Under the pieces are notes generated by a model. That model was not told where the DNA came from, ran no database searches, and saw only the letters and a list, made by a program, of their open reading frames with translations. Below are positions 9,081 through 18,533 of a stretch of DNA of 64,000 nucleotides, one piece after another. Every line of letters starts with the position of its first letter. Positions within the stretch are counted from its first letter, which is position 1. This DNA is from Cytophagaceae bacterium (GTDB taxonomy: Bacteria > Bacteroidota > Bacteroidia > Cytophagales > Spirosomataceae): the NCBI GenBank assembly GCA_016722655.1, contig JADKIR010000004.1, positions 1,798,001-1,862,000 on the forward strand. The letters are read 5' to 3'. Position numbers and translations under genes: made by a program.

Positions 9081-12000
9081 TTAAAACATTAACTTTAGGT
9101 TAAAACCAGTTGATCTTGAGGCAGAAAGCTGTCCACCTTCACGATAGAACACTTCAAGTTCCGATGGATCCACACCATATTTTTTTGTATTTGCCCAGAT
9201 AAGGAATGCATTTTGAACAATTACCCCAAAGTTTGCAGATTTTGCAAATTTTGTTTTTTGAACAAGTTTGGCAGGAATATCATAGCCAAATCTAACCTCA
9301 CGAAGTTTAACATATGAAGCATCCAAAAGAACATTAGAGGCATCGCGTTGACGGGCAGTGTACCAATAAGCCCTGGCAGAAATATACCTGTTATTAGGAG
9401 TGCCATCAGCAAAAACACCATCAATTCTAATACCACCATTCCCGGTATTACCTTTTTCTTTAGTGTATGATCCAGGGTAGTCTCTCCAGTCAAAACCTTT
9501 ATCATTGATACCAACAGTTTCTTCAGAAAGTCCGGCTCCTGTGTTGAAGTTACGGGTTTCAGAATAAAACAATCCACCTTTTTGGAAATCAATTGAGAAC
9601 GACAAGTTAAATGATTTATAACTCATTGAGTTAAACATACCACCGGTCCATTTTGGTAATACATTGCCAATCGGAACATTGATATCATATTGTGGAAGGC
9701 CAGTTGCGTCAATAATTACTTGACCTTTATCGTTGGTTCTCCATTTACGGCCAACATAAAGACCCCACTCTTCGCCTTCCCTGTGCTCCAAACGTGTATC
9801 ATAACGGTTTGTTGCATACAGGTAAGTTTTCAGGTCAGGATGTAATGACTTAACCAGGTTTTTATTACGTGCCCAGTTTAAAGATATATCCCAGTTGAAG
9901 TTCTTTCTATTTATTGCATTGGTGGTAAGCGTTAATTCTATACCCTTACTTTCAATATTTCCGGCATTAATCTGCGTAGAAGTAAATCCACTTGAAGGGG
10001 AAACGTCAACAGATAGAATTTGGTCAGTATTATTGTTTTTATATACAGCCACATCTAAAGTAACCAATTTGTAAAATTTCAATTCAGTTCCTGCTTCCCA
10101 TGCTTTCGTAAGTGCAGGTTTAATCGTGCCACCTCTGAATTGGTCTCCAATTGCTACTGACGAGTTAGAACCATAGAAAGCACCATTGTTTAAAGCCAAA
10201 TCCAAAGAATGTGGATTTAAATCAGAACCAACAGATGCATAGGAAGCTCTTAATTTACCGAAAGTCAGTATGTTGTTTTTAGGTAAAAGTTCAGTAAATA
10301 TAACATTGGCCCCAATAGATGGGTACAAATATGAATTGGCATTAACAGGTAAAGCTGAAGACCAGTCATTACGTAATGTACCTTCTAAGAATAAAAAGTC
10401 TTTATAACCAACAGAAGCTTTACCATATATACTATTTACGATTTTTTTCTCATAATCACGAGTTACAGTTGGTCTCGCTATAGAGGCAGCTAAATCAAAA
10501 TAATTGGCAGTACTTAGGCCACCGGCAGTTGCCTGACTAAGTTGACTGTAATAATTCTTTCTTTTGTTTACACCAAGTAGTCCATCAAATGAAATATTAT
10601 CTCCGAATTTCCTTTTGTAAATCAAATTACTTTCAAGGTTTAATTCTCTGTAAAAGTTTTGAAGAATAGAATAACTGTCAAGGTTTAATCCCCCTGAGGC
10701 AACTCTTTGGTCATTTTCATTGGTATAATTGCTCATACGAGCGAATGATTTAAGCTCAAGGCCTTTAGCCAGGTTTAGAGTTAAACCAATATTTCCAACC
10801 AATCTGTTATGCATTTGAGATGCATAATTTTCTTTGATTACAAAATATGGGTTATCCCAATATTGGGGTTGACCATAAACTGAAAGATCACTGCTTGCGT
10901 TAGGGTCTCCAATGTTCCACGAATTCAAACTGCCATCGGGTTGACGATAGGTCTGCATTTTTTCAATATCCAACTGACGTTGAAACCACTGGTTGAAGTT
11001 CTGCGTAACATTGAGTCCATCCAAACGATAACCTTCTAAAGGTTGGCCGGAAGTATTTCTGGTGGTATAAGTTATATCAGACGAAACTGTTATTAGTTTA
11101 TTGATATCATAGGAGCCATTTAAAGCAAACTGATGTTGCTGACGGCGAGCACCGGGAATGGTAAGAGTCCTGTCCTGATTTCCATAAGTTAACCGGTAGT
11201 TGTAGTTATAATCTCCACTACTGAAAGCAACAGTGTTATTATAATTATGGCCTGTATTAAAGAAGTTCTTAACATTATCAGGTTGGGCAGTCATAGGTAC
11301 TTGTACGCCAAATTCTTCACCCGGGTACCAGCTATAGTAAGGTCTGTATAAAGTAGAGCCATCAATTTTTGGACCCCAGCTTTCATCAGCCCCATATTCT
11401 AGCATTTTTTGGCCGTTAAAACTAGCCCATGAAGTAGGGTGAATGGCGGGATTATATTTGAAAAGATAATATCCCTGATCATCAAAAGAAGTACCTTTTG
11501 AAGTTAAAGATGAAGAATATCCACCGGCGTATTCGTTTTGATAAGGAGGTAATAAGGCCAATTTTTCAAAAGAAACACCCAAATTCAAATCAACTGAAGA
11601 GTTTTTGCCTCTTTTGCCTTTTTTTGTTGTTAAAATTACAGCTCCATTAGCAGCACGTTGACCATAAAGGGCCGTTGCTGCTGGTCCTTTAAGTACAGTG
11701 ATACTTTCCATATTATCCATGATTACAGCAGACTGGTCAGTGATTGTTCCATCTACCACAAATATCGGGTAGGCTAATCCTAAACCGGTAACCCCTCTGA
11801 TAAGGACATTGGCATTGTCAAAAGTAGAACTTGGAGAGCCAACAAGTTGTACACCTGCAATTTTACCGGCCAATGAAGAACTAACGTCTAATGATTTAGC
11901 AACTGTCAGGTTTTCTCCTTTAAGTTCTTGAACAGCATAATTAAGAGCTTTTTTGTCTCTTACTGCACCCAGGGCTGTAACCACTACTTCATTCAGTATG

Positions 12001-12293
12001 TCAACACTGGTTGCCAGTGACACATTGATTGTGGTACCATCACCTACTTTGATTTCTTCATTTTTGAAACCAATAAAACTAAAAACAAGCGTAGCACCTT
12101 TGGGAGCAGTTAGGCTGTAATCGCCGGAAGCCACGGTTTGCGTTCCGTTATTTGTGCCTTTAATTGTTACACTCGCACCGGGTATTGGTGACCCATCTTC
12201 GGCACTAGTAACTTTCCCTGAAATTTTTTGACCTTGAGAGAACACCGGAAGTGTAAATCCCAAAATCAGGAAGACTAGTAAAAATTTCTTCAT
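9081..12293 (-). CDS. SusC/RagA-family TonB-linked outer-membrane transporter
   Basis: A 1070-residue TonB-dependent barrel. A signal peptide (about 1-19, ending FSQG) is followed by a carboxypeptidase-regulatory-like domain (KVTSAEDGSPIPGASVTIKG), a plug with VLIRGVTGLGLAYPIFVVDG and ESITVLKGPAATALYGQRAA, and a long barrel ending SRSTGFNLKLMF. It is the first gene of a two-gene operon with SusD. The 278-bp AT-rich leader (12294-12571) presumably holds its promoter. Confidence 0.95.
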   Translation of the reverse strand: MKKFLLVFLILGFTLPVFSQGQKISGKVTSAEDGSPIPGASVTIKGTNNGTQTVASGDYSLTAPKGATLVFSFIGFKNEEIKVGDGTTINVSLATSVDILNEVVVTALGAVRDKKALNYAVQELKGENLTVAKSLDVSSSLAGKIAGVQLVGSPSSTFDNANVLIRGVTGLGLAYPIFVVDGTITDQSAVIMDNMESITVLKGPAATALYGQRAANGAVILTTKKGKRGKNSSVDLNLGVSFEKLALLPPYQNEYAGGYSSSLTSKGTSFDDQGYYLFKYNPAIHPTSWASFNGQKMLEYGADESWGPKIDGSTLYRPYYSWYPGEEFGVQVPMTAQPDNVKNFFNTGHNYNNTVAFSSGDYNYNYRLTYGNQDRTLTIPGARRQQHQFALNGSYDINKLITVSSDITYTTRNTSGQPLEGYRLDGLNVTQNFNQWFQRQLDIEKMQTYRQPDGSLNSWNIGDPNASSDLSVYGQPQYWDNPYFVIKENYASQMHNRLVGNIGLTLNLAKGLELKSFARMSNYTNENDQRVASGGLNLDSYSILQNFYRELNLESNLIYKRKFGDNISFDGLLGVNKRKNYYSQLSQATAGGLSTANYFDLAASIARPTVTRDYEKKIVNSIYGKASVGYKDFLFLEGTLRNDWSSALPVNANSYLYPSIGANVIFTELLPKNNILTFGKLRASYASVGSDLNPHSLDLALNNGAFYGSNSSVAIGDQFRGGTIKPALTKAWEAGTELKFYKLVTLDVAVYKNNNTDQILSVDVSPSSGFTSTQINAGNIESKGIELTLTTNAINRKNFNWDISLNWARNKNLVKSLHPDLKTYLYATNRYDTRLEHREGEEWGLYVGRKWRTNDKGQVIIDATGLPQYDINVPIGNVLPKWTGGMFNSMSYKSFNLSFSIDFQKGGLFYSETRNFNTGAGLSEETVGINDKGFDWRDYPGSYTKEKGNTGNGGIRIDGVFADGTPNNRYISARAYWYTARQRDASNVLLDASYVKLREVRFGYDIPAKLVQKTKFAKSANFGVIVQNAFLIWANTKKYGVDPSELEVFYREGGQLSASRSTGFNLKLMF

Positions 12294-12571
12294 ACAGTTT
12301 AAGATTAAGTTTATTGAATATTTTAAAAATCGAATATATAATTATTTCTTTTTAATTAAAATGAAATTAAAGAAGTTAAATTTTTTATTTGATGTTTCTT
12401 GCTCTCTAATCTTGAAATAGTTATATTTTTATTCAAAAAATATAATATTAGGTCGATTTTCTGGGTAGAAAATATTCTTTTGGTTTTCGGGGAAAAACCA
12501 ACAAAAAGATTGGGTAGTTGTTGAGAGAATTAATCTATTTTCTGAAAAAGATAATAAGTTAGAAATATTTA

Positions 12572-12697
12572 TCAATCTTCCTTTTCCTCTTTTAACTCTT
12601 CTGATGGCTTTGCGGTGGTTATTTTATACACAATATAGCCAATTCCAACTATGAAATGTACAACTACGATTATTGCTATTATTATCGGGAAACTCAT
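12572..12697 (-). CDS. Small single-pass membrane protein (41 aa), unknown
   Basis: A 41-codon frame starts at ATG 12697 and stops at TGA 12572. Residues 3-24 form one hydrophobic helix (PIIIAIIVVVHFIVGIGYIV), followed by a short basic stretch and an acidic tail (PSEELKEEKED). This membrane-anchor-plus-charged-tail layout is typical of genuine small bacterial proteins, and the frame lies 66 bp downstream of tadA on the same strand, so it could be co-transcribed. No function can be assigned and there is no clear ribosome-binding site. Confidence 0.5.
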   Translation of the reverse strand: MSFPIIIAIIVVVHFIVGIGYIVYKITTAKPSEELKEEKED

Positions 12698-12763
12698 GAT
12701 TTATTTAAAAATTAGGTTAAAATTTAATAATGTTTTAATGAAAAAAGTAAAAATATGTAAATT

Positions 12764-13228
12764 TTAAGTGTCACGAAGACGTTTAAAAAAGGACTTCAAT
12801 AAATGCTCTGATTCTGCTGATAATACACCGGGAACAATATCATATTTGGGATGGATAATTGCCGGAGAATACTTTGTATAACCTTTTTTAGGATCATGGG
12901 CAGCAAAAACCACCCGGTCAATCTGTGCCCAGGCAATTGCCCCCGCACACATTACACAGGGTTCAAGAGTAACATATAAAGTACATTTTTTTAAATATTT
13001 TGCTCCCAGAAAGTTTGATGCGGCCGTAATAGCCAGAATTTCAGCATGGGCTGTTACATCATTGAGTTGCTCAGTCTGATTGGCACCTTTACCAATAATC
13101 TTTTTGCCTTCTGCCACAATTAATGCTCCCACCGGAACTTCATTGTTTTCATATGCCTGGTGGGCAAGCTCGAGAGCTTTGGTCATGAAATATTCATGAG
13201 AAAATACAGGATAAGAATTTCGGGCCAA
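12764..13228 (-). CDS. tadA: tRNA-specific adenosine deaminase TadA
   Basis: A 154-residue zinc-dependent deaminase that converts A34 to inosine in tRNA-Arg(ACG). The catalytic HAE motif is at His61-Ala-Glu63 and the zinc-binding PCVMC at Pro90-Cys94, the signature of the cytidine/tRNA-adenosine deaminase fold. Length and the motif GALIVAEGKKIIGKGANQ are normal for TadA. It is divergent from the sugar permease gene. A minus-strand -7 box (13243-13250) sits 15 bp before the start. Confidence 0.93.
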   Translation of the reverse strand: MARNSYPVFSHEYFMTKALELAHQAYENNEVPVGALIVAEGKKIIGKGANQTEQLNDVTAHAEILAITAASNFLGAKYLKKCTLYVTLEPCVMCAGAIAWAQIDRVVFAAHDPKKGYTKYSPAIIHPKYDIVPGVLSAESEHLLKSFFKRLRDT

Positions 13229-13242
13229 ATATTTATTTTTTT

Positions 13243-13250
13243 CAAATCTA
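13243..13250 (-). promoter_or_regulatory. -7 promoter box of tadA
   Basis: Minus-strand TAGATTTG matches TAnnTTTG and lies 15 bp upstream of the tadA ATG. No TTTG at the right distance is seen, so only the -7 element is supported. Confidence 0.4.
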
Positions 13251-13378
13251 ATTTAAAAGCATGAAGAAATAAAACAAAATGAAAGGGAATGAATTTTAAT
13301 TCAAACTTAGTTTTTCGCATGCCGGATTTTTTTGCAATTATTCCTTATATTTCGGGCAATAATATAAGCCTAACCTTA

Positions 13379-14638
13379 ATGAAACAAAAGAACCAGTATT
13401 TATTTCCCTTCATTCTTATTACAATTTTATTCTTCCTTTGGGGCTTTGCTCATAATCTAAACCCTATCTTAATTCCCCATCTCAAAAAAGCTTGTCAATT
13501 GTCTGATTTGGAATCGGCATTGATTGATTCGGCGTTTTTTGTCGGGTATTTTGTGATGGCATTGCCTGCCGGGTTTTTTATGAAAAAGTATGGTTACAAA
13601 TATGGGATAATTTTCGGACTCCTGCTTTTTGCAGTGGGGGCCTTTTTGTTTGTTCCGGCAGCCAATACACGGGCATTTGCGGTGTTTTTATTTGCGTTGT
13701 TTGTGATTGCGAGTGGACTAACCTTCCTCGAAACTGCGGCTAATCCTTACGTCACTGTGCTTGGCGACAGCCATTCGGCTACTCAAAGGCTAAATTTTTC
13801 ACAGTCATTTAATGGACTGGCGGCTTCACTGGCTCCACTTATGGGAGGAATTTTTATTTTGTCAGGAAAAACTTTGACTGAAGCAGAGAAATCAAGTTTT
13901 TCAGATGTCCAACTCGATCAATATTTATTAGAAGAAGCGGCCTCTGTTAAAATACCCTATATTATAATTGGAATAGTAGTACTGTTGGTTGCAATATTTA
14001 TCTGGCGTACCAATTTGCCGGAGATTGACGAAGCTGAATCTTCAGCGGATACAACAGAAAAGGAGAGTATTCTAAAAAACAAAAACCTTGTTTTGGGGGT
14101 ATTGGCTCAGTTTTTTTATGTCGGCGGACAGGTAAGTATTACAAGCTTTTTTATCAGATTTTTGGGAAAAACAGCAGGCATAGAGGAAAAATCAGCCGCA
14201 ATATATTTATCAGTTGCTTTACTTACTTTTATGGTTGGCAGGTTTGTAGGTACTTTTCTGATGCGGTTTGTGGCACCTTATAAATTGTTGATTATTTACA
14301 GTGCCAGCAATATTGTTTTGTTATTTCTGGCCGTCACTTTCGGGGGGCATTTCTCTATTTATGCCTTGATAGGCGTTGAGTTTTTTATGTCGATTATGTT
14401 CCCGACTATTTTTTCATTGAGTATAACCGGATTAGGCTCAAAAACAAAGCTTGGCTCATCACTGCTGATTATGTCGATTGTGGGAGGAGCTGTATTCCCT
14501 GTGATAATGGGATTGATTTCAGATAAATATAATATACAGATTGCCTACATCGTGCCATTGTTGTGCTTCTTTGTGGTATTGTATTTTGGTATGAAAACTA
14601 CTTCCAGAGAGTCAATGGTAACCGCTGTGAAGCATTAA
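13379..14638 (+). CDS. FucP/GluP-type MFS sugar permease
   Basis: A major facilitator of about 419 residues with 12 hydrophobic segments, most like the FucP (L-fucose/H+) and glucose/galactose permease group. Typical segments are FLWGFAHNLNPILIPHLKKA after TM1, ALPAGFFMKKYGYKYGII between TM2 and TM3, and LTFLETAANPYVTVLG in TM4. ATG 13379 (MKQKNQYLFPF) was chosen because family members start just before TM1; an in-frame ATG at 13289 would add 30 unusual residues. It is convergent with the ROK kinase gene, separated by a shared terminator, and the pair may handle the same hexose. Confidence 0.85.
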   Translation: MKQKNQYLFPFILITILFFLWGFAHNLNPILIPHLKKACQLSDLESALIDSAFFVGYFVMALPAGFFMKKYGYKYGIIFGLLLFAVGAFLFVPAANTRAFAVFLFALFVIASGLTFLETAANPYVTVLGDSHSATQRLNFSQSFNGLAASLAPLMGGIFILSGKTLTEAEKSSFSDVQLDQYLLEEAASVKIPYIIIGIVVLLVAIFIWRTNLPEIDEAESSADTTEKESILKNKNLVLGVLAQFFYVGGQVSITSFFIRFLGKTAGIEEKSAAIYLSVALLTFMVGRFVGTFLMRFVAPYKLLIIYSASNIVLLFLAVTFGGHFSIYALIGVEFFMSIMFPTIFSLSITGLGSKTKLGSSLLIMSIVGGAVFPVIMGLISDKYNIQIAYIVPLLCFFVVLYFGMKTTSRESMVTAVKH

Positions 14639-14651
14639 GTTTTATATAAGT

Positions 14652-14703
14652 AAAAAGCTTGTCAGAAAACCAATTCTTAATTTTGGTTCATGACAAGCTT
14701 TTT
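14652..14703. terminator. Bidirectional terminator between permease and ROK kinase
   Basis: A 13-bp stem (14652-14664 with 14691-14703) is extended inward by a second near-complementary arm (AACCAA with TTGGTT). A- and T-rich flanks make it usable on both strands by the convergent genes. Confidence 0.8.
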
Positions 14704-14728
14704 TGTGTATTTTTTAGAAAATTATAAA

Positions 14729-15637
14729 TCAAAAACACAAACTCGCAGCACCTAAAAGTCCGGCGTCGTTAGCCAAAGTGGCTCGTTTTATTTCTAGTGT
14801 TTTAATGTAATAAGGAGTAAGCCAGTATTTAAGTTGACGATTAACTGCCGGCATAATAAAATCAAAACTGGCTGAAAGACCTCCGCCAATTAGGATAGTG
14901 GTAATATCAAGGATTCTGATCATCGAAACCAGACCATCACCCAATAAGGTACCGATTACGTCAAAAATTTGCAAAGCCAGCTCATCGTCTTCCGTAGCAG
15001 CAGCTACTAAACCGGTGGTAGAAATAGAGCCATCAGCCGGTAATTTAGTTTCGCCTAAGTATTCGGCCCGCATTTTATTGGCCAATGCCAGCAATTCATT
15101 TTTTCCGATATTTCTTTCCAATACTTTACCATTGGCTGAAGGCATATGACCGGGCTCCATGGCATTTCCGCCGCCTCCTTTAAATACTTGCTTGTCGATA
15201 ATGGCAGCACCACCTACTCCGGTTCCAAGTGTAACAAAGATATAGTCTTCGGGTACACTTTCTTCTCCGAAATAATATTCACCCAGTGCTGCTGCATTGG
15301 CATCGTTTTCAAGATAAAATTCTTTTTCCTGAAATCTTTCCATCAGGTAAGGAATCAGCGGGGTACCATCAATTTCAGGAATTGCGGTGATCTCCAGTAA
15401 AGTCATTCTGTCGCGGGTAATCAAGCCGGGTACGCCTATACCTACTTTCTGAACATCGGGATTTTCATTGAGCATTACGGCGATGGCGTCACCCAGACTT
15501 TCGACAAATCGGTTGTTTTGTCTCCATGCTCCGGTATCGTGACTATAAAAATTGGTGATATTGCCATTGTCGGCATTTACAATACCCATTTTTACATTAG
15601 TGCCGCCTACGTCTATGCCCAAATATTCTGTTGCCAT
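14729..15637 (-). CDS. ROK-family sugar kinase (glucokinase-like) without the zinc-cysteine motif
   Basis: A 302-residue ROK kinase, probably phosphorylating glucose or a related hexose with ATP. The phosphate-binding LGIDVGGTNVKMGIV is at residues 6-20, the catalytic Asp is in ENDANAAALGE (Asp112), the second phosphate loop is TLGTGVGG, and the conserved ExGH is Glu161-Pro-Gly-His164. Most ROK proteins follow ExGH with a CxCGxxGCxE zinc site; here that stretch reads SANGKVLERNIGKN with no cysteine, so the zinc site is absent. It is convergent with a FucP-like permease. A TATATTTG box at 15661-15668 gives it its own promoter. Confidence 0.85.
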   Translation of the reverse strand: MATEYLGIDVGGTNVKMGIVNADNGNITNFYSHDTGAWRQNNRFVESLGDAIAVMLNENPDVQKVGIGVPGLITRDRMTLLEITAIPEIDGTPLIPYLMERFQEKEFYLENDANAAALGEYYFGEESVPEDYIFVTLGTGVGGAAIIDKQVFKGGGGNAMEPGHMPSANGKVLERNIGKNELLALANKMRAEYLGETKLPADGSISTTGLVAAATEDDELALQIFDVIGTLLGDGLVSMIRILDITTILIGGGLSASFDFIMPAVNRQLKYWLTPYYIKTLEIKRATLANDAGLLGAASLCF

Positions 15638-15660
15638 TATTAAATTATAGTAATTTTTCG

Positions 15661-15668
15661 CAAATATA
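15661..15668 (-). promoter_or_regulatory. -7 promoter box of the ROK kinase gene
   Basis: Minus-strand TATATTTG is an exact TAnnTTTG match, 24 bp upstream of the kinase ATG, in the short gap after engB. No clear -33 element is seen because that position falls inside engB. Confidence 0.5.
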
Positions 15669-15680
15669 TATTAAAAAAAA

Positions 15681-16283
15681 TTAAAAATTGTCGAAGATTA
15701 TTTCTTCTATCAGACCCAGAAGTTCGGGCTTGCCGGTTTTCCGTTCTGCGGAGGTAATGAAAAACTCAGGGATGATTTTCCAATCCACTGCCATGGCTTC
15801 TCTGAAAGCTGTCGTATTTTTCTGAGCCTCCATAGATTTTACCTTATCGGCTTTGGTAAATATCAATTTTATTGGTAATCCGTTTTCTCCTAATTTATAC
15901 AAAAATTCAAGGTCAATTTTCTGTGGTGGGATTCTCAAATCAATCAAAACGAAGATGTATTTCAGGTTTGGACGATTGAGCATGTAATCCCAGGTCATTT
16001 TTTCCCATTTGTTTTTTTCGGATAATGGCACTTTGGCAAATCCATAACCGGGCAAATCAACCAGATACCATTTATTATCTACCAAAAAATGATTTATAAG
16101 TTGGGTCTTTCCCGGAGTCTGCGAGGTCTTTGCAAGGTTTTTTATTCCGGTAAGCATATTAATCAGGGAAGATTTTCCTACGTTGGACCGGCCAATAAAA
16201 GCGATTTCGGGCAGCTCATTTTTTGGGCATTGCAAATAGTTGGATGCACTTTTTTCGAATACCGCTTCTTTGATTTGATACAT
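15681..16283 (-). CDS. engB: Ribosome biogenesis GTP-binding protein EngB (YsxC/YihA)
   Basis: An essential-type GTPase for assembly of the large ribosomal subunit. The G1 motif GRSNVGKSS, G3 VDLPGYGFA and G4 TKAD are all present, as is the QTPGKTQLINHF segment typical of the family. The start at 16283 (MYQIKEAVFEKS) gives 200 residues and matches the usual EngB N-terminus; in-frame ATGs at 16304 and 16313 would add 7 or 10 residues, the latter overlapping the fur stop. It is probably co-transcribed with the Fur-family and ABC exporter genes upstream. Confidence 0.92.
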   Translation of the reverse strand: MYQIKEAVFEKSASNYLQCPKNELPEIAFIGRSNVGKSSLINMLTGIKNLAKTSQTPGKTQLINHFLVDNKWYLVDLPGYGFAKVPLSEKNKWEKMTWDYMLNRPNLKYIFVLIDLRIPPQKIDLEFLYKLGENGLPIKLIFTKADKVKSMEAQKNTTAFREAMAVDWKIIPEFFITSAERKTGKPELLGLIEEIIFDNF

Positions 16284-16294
16284 AGTATAATTTT

Positions 16295-16714
16295 TTACTG
16301 GCATTTGGGACATATTCCCTGAACCAATACATTGATTTCTTTTTTTTGATATCCTTCAGGAAGGATGATTTCAGGTACTGTTAGTTTTTCAATACATGTA
16401 GTATCTCCACAGGCCGAACATTTGAAATGCACATGGTCATGATGATGTGCCGAGTGACTACATTCCTCTTTACATAGGGCGTATTTTATTCCACCCTGGT
16501 CGTCTAATACCTTATGAATGATGCCTTTATCGAGAAAAGTTTTTAAAGTACGGTATATGGTAACCCTGTCAAATCCATCAATCAGAAATGATTCGATGTC
16601 GGCATGTGAGAGGGCAGTAGGTTTAGAAATAAAACCGTCCAGTATATTCTCACGGGTATCGGTATGCCTGAGGTCAAATTGTTTTAATATTTCGGAGGAG
16701 TCTCTGTTTAACAT
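16295..16714 (-). CDS. Fur-family metal-responsive transcriptional repressor
   Basis: A 139-residue Fur-family regulator. The winged-helix part includes LRHTDTRENILDGF and the recognition-helix region RVTIYRTLKTFLDKG (about 50-65). The C-terminal part carries HHDHVHF (91-97) and two structural zinc pairs, Cys99-x-x-Cys102 and Cys135-x-x-Cys138. His-rich regulators of this sort can be Fur (iron), Zur (zinc) or PerR (peroxide); the sequence alone does not decide. It starts 4 bp after the ABC exporter gene ends, implying one operon. Confidence 0.88.
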   Translation of the reverse strand: MLNRDSSEILKQFDLRHTDTRENILDGFISKPTALSHADIESFLIDGFDRVTIYRTLKTFLDKGIIHKVLDDQGGIKYALCKEECSHSAHHHDHVHFKCSACGDTTCIEKLTVPEIILPEGYQKKEINVLVQGICPKCQ

Positions 16715-16718
16715 GATA

Positions 16719-18530
16719 TTAAGAATCCAAAGGTTCTAAATCGTATTGCATTTTTACCAGATTGGAATATATGCCGTTTCTGTCGGTCATGAGATCATCA
16801 TGACTTCCTGTCTCGGCAATTTCGCCATCTTTTATTACATAAATTTGGTCAACATTTCTGATGGTAGCAAGCCTGTGAGCAATTATTATTGTGGTACGGC
16901 CTTTCATGAGTTCGTTCAAGGCATCTTGTACCAGTTTTTCTGATTCTGAGTCAAGAGCACTGGTGGCTTCATCGAGAATCAGGATTTTTGGGTCTTTCAA
17001 AATAGCCCTTGCTATGGCAATACGCTGCCTTTGACCACCCGATAGTTTCACACCTCGTTCCCCAACTACAGTTTCATATTTTTCGGGAAATTTATCAATA
17101 AACTCAACAGCATTGGCTCTTTGGGCTGCGTCTTCAATTTCCTGCTGGCTTGCGTCGGGTTTTCCATAGGCAATGTTTTCAAGAATAGTACCTCCAAACA
17201 ATATGACTTCCTGCGGAACTATGGCTATATTTTGCCTTAAATAACTGACATCCTGAGCAGCAATATCCTGACCATCAATTTTTATTTTTCCATCGGCCAG
17301 GTTATACAATTTCATCAGCAACTGCACGATGGTTGACTTACCGGCACCGGAAGGACCTACTAATGCAATTTTTTTACCCGACGCTATATTTATATTCAGG
17401 CCTTTAAGTACTTCGATGTCGGTGCGTGAAGGATATCTGAATTTTACATTTTCAAAAGAAATATTACCTGAAATAGGATTAGGCAAAGGCTGTTTTTCCA
17501 GATTAACTTCATCTTTTTCACTTAGTATTTCCAAAATTCTTTCAGACGCCCCAACAGTACGCTGAAGCTGGGCATAAAGGTCGCCCAGACCACTCATACT
17601 TCCGCCAATAAAGATTGTTAAAGTGAGGAAGGTAATCAACTGAGAAATCAGGATTTCTTTTTCAATGACCAGGTTTCCACCATACCAGATTACCAGCACG
17701 ATTCCACCAAACAAACCTATTATAAAGAAGGAAATAAATCCACCGCGGAGATTGGCGGTTTTCAATGCCAGCCTTACAGTCTCATCTATACTTTTTCCAA
17801 ATCTTTTGGATTCCAAACGCTCGTTGGTAAATGCTTTTACGATGGAGATAGACTGTAGTGATTCTTCAACGATTGTATTGGCTTCGGCAAGCCTGTCCTG
17901 AACTTTTCTGGAAAGAACTCTGATATACTTGCCAAAAACCAAAGCAGCAATCACAATTATAGGGAACGTTGCCAACATAAAAAGGGTGAGTTTCCAGGAA
18001 ATATATATCAACATCGTAATTCCTATGACCAAGGTGGCTATCTGTCTGAAAAATTCTGCCAAAGTGGTGGAAAGTACGTTTTGAACTGCCGACACATCAG
18101 AAGTAAGCCTGCTCATGAGGTCACCCACACGGTTATTTTCAAAAAATGTAATCGGAGCTTTGATAAATTTATCAAACAGGATTTTACGGAGATCGGCGGC
18201 AGTTTTTTCACTTACAATAGCAAAGAAATATACCCTGAAAAACGAAAAAATGCCCTGGGCAAGTAAAATGGCTCCAAAATATATTGCCACCTGATTGATC
18301 GTAAATGCCGATTTGCCTTCCATTACTTTGGTCATTTCGCCTATCAACAGTGGGAATGCCATGGTAGTAAGTGTAGAAAGCACCAAAAAAACCATTCCAA
18401 TGATATAGGTCTTTTTGTAGGGAAGCATGAATTTGAACAAGCTCAATGCTTTTTTGAACCCGTCTTTGCTAATTTTTCTTTTATCTTTTGGGGCTACCTC
18501 ATCCCAAAAACCTTCTCTTCCTTTCGCCAT
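16719..18530 (-). CDS. MsbA-like ABC exporter, fused permease and ATPase
   Basis: A 603-residue half-transporter. Six transmembrane helices occupy about residues 35-320 (type 1 exporter fold). The ATPase follows, with Walker A GPSGAGKST near residue 395, ABC signature LSGGQRQR near 500 and Walker B ILILDEATSALD near 520. Homodimers of this type export lipids, lipid A core or drugs; the substrate cannot be told. The stop of gldB overlaps its start region (3-bp gap), so it is probably transcribed from the gldB promoter. Confidence 0.92.
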   Translation of the reverse strand: MAKGREGFWDEVAPKDKRKISKDGFKKALSLFKFMLPYKKTYIIGMVFLVLSTLTTMAFPLLIGEMTKVMEGKSAFTINQVAIYFGAILLAQGIFSFFRVYFFAIVSEKTAADLRKILFDKFIKAPITFFENNRVGDLMSRLTSDVSAVQNVLSTTLAEFFRQIATLVIGITMLIYISWKLTLFMLATFPIIVIAALVFGKYIRVLSRKVQDRLAEANTIVEESLQSISIVKAFTNERLESKRFGKSIDETVRLALKTANLRGGFISFFIIGLFGGIVLVIWYGGNLVIEKEILISQLITFLTLTIFIGGSMSGLGDLYAQLQRTVGASERILEILSEKDEVNLEKQPLPNPISGNISFENVKFRYPSRTDIEVLKGLNINIASGKKIALVGPSGAGKSTIVQLLMKLYNLADGKIKIDGQDIAAQDVSYLRQNIAIVPQEVILFGGTILENIAYGKPDASQQEIEDAAQRANAVEFIDKFPEKYETVVGERGVKLSGGQRQRIAIARAILKDPKILILDEATSALDSESEKLVQDALNELMKGRTTIIIAHRLATIRNVDQIYVIKDGEIAETGSHDDLMTDRNGIYSNLVKMQYDLEPLDS

Positions 18531-18533
18531 TAT

